Shown here one piece after another: positions 6,938 to 10,685 of a stretch of DNA of 10,685 bases (positions within the stretch are counted from its first letter, which is position 1; every line of letters begins with the position of its first letter). Below the pieces are notes generated by a model. That model ran no database searches, was not told where the DNA came from, and saw only the letters and a program-made list of their open reading frames with translations. A program made the position numbers and the translations under genes. Source of the stretch: Sulfurimonas sp. (lineage in GTDB: Bacteria > Campylobacterota > Campylobacteria > Campylobacterales > Sulfurimonadaceae); assembly GCA_022712775.1 (NCBI GenBank), contig JAFLJZ010000085.1, positions 1 through 10,685 of the forward strand, read 5' to 3'.

Positions 6938-8227
6938 ATGTCATTTGAAAAGTTAGGACTAATAAAACCATTACTTAGCGCTATAAAAGATTTAGGCTAT
7001 AAAAATCCAACGCTTATTCAAAAAAGAGCTATACCTTTAGTTATGGCAAAGAGTGATATTTTTGCTACAGCACAAACAGGAACAGGAAAAACTGCAGCCT
7101 TTGGTTTGCCAATACTTCAAAGACTTCGTAAAACAGAAGCTACGGAAGATAGAACTCTAAAAGCTGTAATACTTTCACCTACACGAGAACTTTCAATTCA
7201 GATTTTTGAAGACTTTACGAGTTATGCAAAAAATATGAAAGTTGAATGTGCCGTACTTGTTGGTGGAAAAGATATAGAATCACAACAACGAGCTTTAAAA
7301 AAAGGTGTAGATATTATTATTGCTACTCCGGGTAGATTTTTAGAACATATTGAGCGTAATCTTGATATAACAAAGGTAGAAGTTCTTGTTCTTGATGAAG
7401 CAGATAGAATGTTAGATATGGGTTTTACAAAAGATATACGAAAAATTCATCCCTTACTTCCGAAAAAACATCAAACACTGTTGTTCTCAGCTACATATAG
7501 TGATAAGGTTAGAAAATTATCGAAACTTGTTCTTCGTAGTCCCGCCTTTATAGAAACATCAAAGAAAAATTCAACAGTAGATACAATCAATCAAGTAGCG
7601 TATTTAGTTGATACAGATAAAAAAGCAGAGTTATTAGCATATTTGATTGGCTCAAGAAATTATCCACAGGTTTTAGTTTTTACAAGAACAAAAGTAAGTG
7701 CTAATAAGCTTTTTGATGAACTTAAAAAAGATGGACTAAAATGTGGTCTTATTCATGGAGATATTGCTCAGGCTAAGCGTTTAAAAACATTGGCTGAGTT
7801 TAAAGCAATGAAAGTAAAAGTACTTGTAGCAACTGATATTGCTTCACGAGGTTTGGATATTGAAGAACTACCTTATGTTATAAACTATGAACTTCCATCA
7901 GTGCCTGAAGATTATGTACATCGTGTTGGTAGAACGGGAAGAGCAGGGCGTGAAGGTGAAGCGATTTCATTAATTGATATTTATGAAAAATTTGATATTC
8001 GAGAGATTGAAAAAGTAATTGGACAGAAGATTCCACAAGAAACAGTAGAGGGATTTGAGCCAGATCCAAATATACGAAGAAAAGATATTGATGAAACGAA
8101 GCTTAAAAGTGAGCATAAAAAGCCAGGAAAGAAAAAAGAACGCCAGTATAATAAAAATACATCGAAGTTAGTAAAGACGAAGACTACAACCAAAAAAAGA
8201 AAAACTACAAAAAGAGATGCTAGATAA
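6938..8227 (+). CDS. rhlE: DEAD-box ATP-dependent RNA helicase, RhlE-like
   Basis: A 429-residue DEAD-box helicase that unwinds short RNA duplexes using ATP; RhlE-type members act in ribosome assembly, RNA decay and cold growth. All motifs are visible: Q motif with NPTLIQ (23-28), motif I AQTGTGKT (45-52), Ia PTREL (81-85), Ib TPGR (130-133), II DEAD (153-156), III SAT (184-186), IV VLVFTRT (245-251), V ATDIASRGLD (298-307) and VI HRVGRTGRAG (328-337). Beyond about residue 380 is a Lys/Arg/Thr-rich tail that probably binds RNA non-specifically. The family and motifs are certain, but the choice between RhlE and the related SrmB or CsdA subfamilies rests on size and the short basic tail. The start is fixed by AGGAG at 6926-6930. 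truC follows after a 9-bp gap in the same frame. Confidence 0.93.
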   Translation: MSFEKLGLIKPLLSAIKDLGYKNPTLIQKRAIPLVMAKSDIFATAQTGTGKTAAFGLPILQRLRKTEATEDRTLKAVILSPTRELSIQIFEDFTSYAKNMKVECAVLVGGKDIESQQRALKKGVDIIIATPGRFLEHIERNLDITKVEVLVLDEADRMLDMGFTKDIRKIHPLLPKKHQTLLFSATYSDKVRKLSKLVLRSPAFIETSKKNSTVDTINQVAYLVDTDKKAELLAYLIGSRNYPQVLVFTRTKVSANKLFDELKKDGLKCGLIHGDIAQAKRLKTLAEFKAMKVKVLVATDIASRGLDIEELPYVINYELPSVPEDYVHRVGRTGRAGREGEAISLIDIYEKFDIREIEKVIGQKIPQETVEGFEPDPNIRRKDIDETKLKSEHKKPGKKKERQYNKNTSKLVKTKTTTKKRKTTKRDAR

Positions 8228-8236
8228 TTCATTTTC

Positions 8237-8977
8237 ATGTTTGAAGATTATGAATTAGAAATCCTTTACAAAGATGAGTACCTTGTGGCTATAAATAAGC
8301 CCACTGCTCTTTTAGTTCATAAATCACCGATAGATTCTAAAGAAATATATTTTGCAATGAAAATACTACGGGATCAGATTGACCAATGGGTATATCCTAT
8401 ACATAGACTAGATAAACCAACTTCTGGAGTCTTACTTTTTGCTCTTGATAGCGAGACAGCAGGGCTTATGAGTGAGCAATTTTTTTCTCATACAATAGAA
8501 AAAAAATATATAGCAGTTGTTCGTGGATATATTGCTGAAGTTGGTATTATAGATTATGCCCTAAGTGTTAAACTTGATAAGATTGCAGATAAAAAGTCCA
8601 GTGAAATTAAAGAAGCCCAAGAAGCTCAAACTGCATTTAAAAGGTTAGCTACAGCAGAACTTCCTTTTGCAGTTGGCAGGTATGATAAAACAAGGTATTC
8701 ACTTGTAGAATTAACTCCAAAAACTGGAAGAAAACATCAACTTCGACGTCATATGAAACATTTATCACATCATATTATTGGAGATACAAAATACGGTAGA
8801 GGAGAGCATAACAAAATGGTACGAGAGCATTATGATTGTCATCGCTTAATGCTTCATGCTATCTCTTTAGAATTTACGCATCCCTACTCAGGAGACAGGA
8901 TTAAGGTAGAAGGTCCCCTTGATAAGGTATGGGAAGATTTTTTAGAGCTTTTTGAATATCGTTTGAATCTTTATTAG
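8237..8977 (+). CDS. truC: RluA-family pseudouridine synthase, TruC-like (tRNA position 65)
   Basis: A 246-residue RluA-family pseudouridine synthase. The catalytic motif is HRLDKPTSGVLLF (56-68) with Asp59 as the nucleophile. The start EILYKDEYLVAINKPTALLVHKSPID (8-33) and RDQIDQWVYPIHRLD resemble TruC, which makes pseudouridine 65 in tRNA, more than RluA, RluC or RluD. There is no N-terminal S4 domain, consistent with TruC. The C-terminal core TGRKHQLRRHMKH with IGDTKYGRG is also conserved. The gene lies 9 bp after the rhlE stop. It has no recognisable Shine-Dalgarno, so it is probably translated by coupling with rhlE. An in-frame ATT at 8231 is the only upstream alternative before the rhlE stop. 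The last 77 bp overlap the convergent AsmA-like gene. Family assignment is sure; the exact tRNA target is inferred. Confidence 0.88.
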   Translation: MFEDYELEILYKDEYLVAINKPTALLVHKSPIDSKEIYFAMKILRDQIDQWVYPIHRLDKPTSGVLLFALDSETAGLMSEQFFSHTIEKKYIAVVRGYIAEVGIIDYALSVKLDKIADKKSSEIKEAQEAQTAFKRLATAELPFAVGRYDKTRYSLVELTPKTGRKHQLRRHMKHLSHHIIGDTKYGRGEHNKMVREHYDCHRLMLHAISLEFTHPYSGDRIKVEGPLDKVWEDFLELFEYRLNLY

Positions 8978-10037
8978 TGTTGTTTAAAGCCTTTTTAGGA
9001 TCAGCAGGATGCTTTACAATACCACGGTAAATAACAGAACAATCCTGTGGTAAAACAATTTTAGATACATTTCCAAATAGATAATCACTTTCTTTAATCA
9101 TATAAGATGACATTTGTTTGCTTTGACTTTTAAATCCAGCCTGCTCTGAATACTTGTTGCCATATCGCATCATCTGTTGCCCCATACCAAAAAAAGAAGT
9201 TGGACTTGACTGGACAACATTTACCACCGATGTTGAAGTTTTTCTTTCAGGGTCGCGTATATTTCCACTAAAAGATTGTGTAACAATTGAGCAACCATTT
9301 TTATCAAGAAGATAGGTATAAAAATATTTTATAGCACCTTTCTTATGCAAATTTGCAACGATAGATATACGGTAGTTTTTTGTTCTTAGAGCAACATCTT
9401 TTGCTGTTATCATGTCATTTCGTAATGTAATATCGAATTGAAAGTGATCTACTTTTGTTTCTTTTGGGAGTTTTTTTGATTTATCTACATTAACTGAAAA
9501 CAAATGAACAAGATTGAAATTTAGTGCATCGTTTACATTTGTAAGTGTTTTATCTATATCGGGCATATTTAAAACAACTTCTGTTATCTTTAAATTACTA
9601 GAACCAGTTCGTGGCTTTTTATAATAAACCATTGTTCCATTTACTTTTCCAGATTTAACAATTTTTTTATCTTCAAAGATAATCGCAAGCTTTTTAAAAT
9701 CTACATCTATTACTTTTATATTATAAGTATAATGTTCATAATCTATATGCACAAAACCACCCAAAGATGTACTTGTAATAATATATTTTCCAATTGATTT
9801 TGGCTTTATAGATAAACCACCAGCATACTCGGCATGTACTATTACACCTTCTGGTAAGTTTTCTACTGTAATTATTGCATCAAGTTGTAGTGGATAAAAG
9901 GAAAATGAAGTTATTTCTACATTTTTTTTCATAGATTTTGTTAAAGATTTTTCCAGGAAGTAAATAGTAGTTGTTTTAAGGAAAAAGAATAAAAGTAGAC
10001 CTATAAATATAAAAAAGTATAATAACTTTAACTTCAT
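8901..10037 (-). CDS. Membrane-anchored AsmA-like hypothetical protein
   Basis: A 378-residue protein with one N-terminal membrane anchor (about 5-28, preceded by MKLK), then a long periplasm-facing region. Residues about 30-110 (EKSLTKSMKKNVEITSFSFY and on) resemble the start of AsmA/TamB-like proteins, where a helix leads into beta strands that deposit a lipid-sized groove. Residues about 198-262 (a DITLRNDMITAKDVAL stretch, then SFSGNIRDP) resemble the repeated C-terminal AsmA strand unit. The family link is my reading, not a search result, so the function (perhaps lipid transport or outer-membrane assembly) is tentative. Residues 265-378 are Ser/Asn/Lys-rich and unrecognised. The ATG is well supported by AAAAGGA at 10047-10053, nine bases upstream, and lies 24 bp after the upstream small gene. 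The last 25 codons overlap the truC 3' end on the other strand. Confidence 0.7.
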   Translation of the reverse strand: MKLKLLYFFIFIGLLLFFFLKTTTIYFLEKSLTKSMKKNVEITSFSFYPLQLDAIITVENLPEGVIVHAEYAGGLSIKPKSIGKYIITSTSLGGFVHIDYEHYTYNIKVIDVDFKKLAIIFEDKKIVKSGKVNGTMVYYKKPRTGSSNLKITEVVLNMPDIDKTLTNVNDALNFNLVHLFSVNVDKSKKLPKETKVDHFQFDITLRNDMITAKDVALRTKNYRISIVANLHKKGAIKYFYTYLLDKNGCSIVTQSFSGNIRDPERKTSTSVVNVVQSSPTSFFGMGQQMMRYGNKYSEQAGFKSQSKQMSSYMIKESDYLFGNVSKIVLPQDCSVIYRGIVKHPADPKKALNNTNKDSNDIQKALKNLPIPYQGDLLP

Positions 10038-10061
10038 GAATAGATATCCTTTTGTAGGTAC

Positions 10062-10334
10062 TTAACTGTCTTCTTTTGCTTTTTCAATATCTTCTTGGTG
10101 TTTAGACATTTCTAATCGTATTTCATCCATAGTTTGGGGAGGTACATCATCATCTTTTAACCATTTTACTTCGTCAATGTTCCCTCCATAATCAGCCCCA
10201 AAATCTTCTACCTTTTGAGAGTACTCATCTAAATCACGGCAAACTGCCACGCGGTTATCGACAGTGTCTGTAAGTGTAATATACCAGGCTCCATCAGGAT
10301 CTATTTTGATACATGATTCGAAAATTACAGCCAT
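10062..10334 (-). CDS. Small acidic protein of unknown function (90 aa)
   Basis: I do not recognise a named family. The 90-residue product has a compact, probably beta-rich first half (MAVIFESCIKIDPDGAWYIT, then TDTVDNRVAVCRDLDEY). A strongly acidic, probably helical tail follows (KDDDVPPQTMDEIRLEMSKH, then EDIEKAKEDS). It has two cysteines (8 and 32), no signal peptide and no membrane segment, so it is probably cytosolic. It starts 2 bp after the stop of the upstream small gene and precedes the AsmA-like gene by 24 bp, so the three form one minus-strand operon. The upstream purine run GAGAAA may serve as a weak ribosome site. The regular folding pattern, amino-acid variety and tight operon spacing argue for a real gene. 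Confidence 0.75.
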   Translation of the reverse strand: MAVIFESCIKIDPDGAWYITLTDTVDNRVAVCRDLDEYSQKVEDFGADYGGNIDEVKWLKDDDVPPQTMDEIRLEMSKHQEDIEKAKEDS

Positions 10335-10336
10335 TG

Positions 10337-10576
10337 TTATTTCTCGTTTGGATTAAATTCAGTATCATCAAAAGTTTTTGCAAAACCTTCTAAGTCTTTT
10401 TTCTTTAAATCGCCATTGTATTGAATATCCCCAGCTGAGAGAGAATCATCATTTAACATCTTGGGAACTACATCGGAGTTACTGATAACTTCCATATGTG
10501 CATCAAGTTCATCTTCGCTATAAGCCATTTGCATATCTGCTGCTACCTCATGAGGGATGTTTTCAATAATCGTCAT
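10337..10576 (-). CDS. Small acidic protein of unknown function (79 aa), first gene of operon
   Basis: I do not recognise a family. I start it at the ATG at 10576, giving 79 residues from MTIIENIPHEVAADMQMAYS to FNPNEK. The frame stays open upstream to a GTG at 10621, but that adds a basic segment (LREPARFCKERKK) encoded by the GC-rich attC-like block. That composition is unlike the acidic remainder, and no ribosome site precedes the GTG. The only ribosome-site candidate for the ATG is a weak AAAGAA. The product is rich in Asp, Glu and Asn, has no cysteine, signal peptide or membrane segment, and looks largely helical at its start. It is followed 2 bp later by the other small acidic gene, suggesting co-translation and possibly a joint role. 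No function can be assigned. Confidence 0.65.
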   Translation of the reverse strand: MTIIENIPHEVAADMQMAYSEDELDAHMEVISNSDVVPKMLNDDSLSAGDIQYNGDLKKKDLEGFAKTFDDTEFNPNEK

Positions 10577-10639
10577 TTTTTTGCGTTCTTTGCAAAAACG
10601 CGCGGGTTCGCGGAGTCCCACTTGAACTTTTTGTTAGGC
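10577..10639 (-). other. attC-like half-site (integron recombination site remnant) in the operon leader
   Basis: Read on the minus strand, GCCTAAC (10639-10633) fits the attC R'' core RYYYAAC. It is followed by a 5-bp spacer AAAAA and by GTTCAAGT (10627-10620), which fits an L'' box. This order and spacing match known attC sites such as that of aadA7. Next come a GC-rich arm (10619-10599) with GGGACTCCGCG and CGCGCG, then a hairpin of 7-bp arms TTTTTGC/GCAAAAA around a 7-base loop (10598-10578). GGGACT after the L'' box also recalls the Vibrio cholerae repeat. The second half (L' box and a GTTRRRY core) is missing, because the small acidic gene starts right after the hairpin. It could therefore be a truncated site or a chance resemblance. 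Confidence 0.4.
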
Positions 10640-10685
10640 ATTTAAGTTTATTATTGGCAGACAATTGGTACACGAGGTAGTTTTG
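10640..10685 (-). other. Upstream sequence at the right edge, no assignable gene
   Basis: All three minus-strand frames are short here. One frame is open from the edge and ends at TAA (10636-10634) inside the attC-like core, as cassette genes often do. A second stops earlier, and a third reads on through the GC-rich block. An AATAAT at about 10653-10658 (minus strand) is a weak -10 candidate for the operon. Nothing here can be called with confidence. Confidence 0.2.

Noticed and set aside
7878..8238. Minus-strand open frames inside the helicase gene
   Set aside because: They are antisense shadows of rhlE, with hydrophobic low-complexity products and no ribosome site or family match.
10451..10457. 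Minus-strand GTTAAAT as the missing attC R' core
   Set aside because: It fits GTTRRRY, but lies about 189 bp from the R'' core, longer than usual attC sites, inside coding sequence and without an adjacent L' box.
10600..10620. GGGTTCG followed by GTCCC looks like a tRNA or tmRNA T-arm
   Set aside because: The T-loop consensus is not met, as the bases between GGGTTCG and TCCC are too many and wrong. No acceptor stem, anticodon arm or tmRNA 5' end lies nearby.
10337..10621. Longer GTG-started version of the first small acidic protein
   Set aside because: The extra 15 residues come from the GC-rich attC-like block, are basic unlike the rest, and have no ribosome site before the GTG.

Overview
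The window is an AT-rich bacterial chromosome segment. Its genes suggest a Campylobacterota (epsilonproteobacterial) organism, probably a Sulfurimonas-like free-living member. The reasons are the low GC, the hemN gene followed by a GlpC-like iron-sulfur protein, and promoters with a good -10 but no obvious -35. This placement is inference from gene content; no search was run.

Layout: (1) 1-1100, minus strand: the end of a lipid-linked sugar module, a GtrB-type glycosyltransferase followed by the 5' part of a GtrA-type flippase cut by the left edge. The gtrA-like frame has no ATG, GTG or TTG in its visible part and seems to start at ATT. (2) 1182-6394, plus strand: an MsbA-like ABC exporter, then hemN, a GlpC/LutA-like Fe-S protein and lgt. 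The last three are joined by one-base TAATG stop/start overlaps and are very likely one transcript. (3) 6376-6864, minus: a DUF2062 membrane protein, convergent with and overlapping lgt by 19 bp. Its promoter lies so close to the ATG that the mRNA may be leaderless. (4) 6938-8977, plus: a DEAD-box RNA helicase (RhlE-like) and a TruC-like tRNA pseudouridine synthase, an RNA-metabolism pair. (5) 8901-10576, minus: two small acidic proteins of unknown function and an AsmA-like membrane-anchored protein, which overlaps truC by 77 bp. (6) 10577-10685: the leader of that operon, holding a sharply GC-rich block that reads like the first half of an integron attC recombination site.

Most of the window is ordinary housekeeping: envelope biogenesis (lipid A or lipid export, lipoprotein diacylglycerol transfer, glycan decoration), anaerobic haem synthesis, and RNA helicase plus tRNA modification. 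I see no phage, insertion sequence, CRISPR array, rRNA or complete tRNA. The two observations most worth checking are the attC-like half-site at the right edge and the apparent AUU start of the gtrA-like gene. Next are the divergent promoter pair with a possible leaderless mRNA and the 77-bp tail-to-tail overlap.
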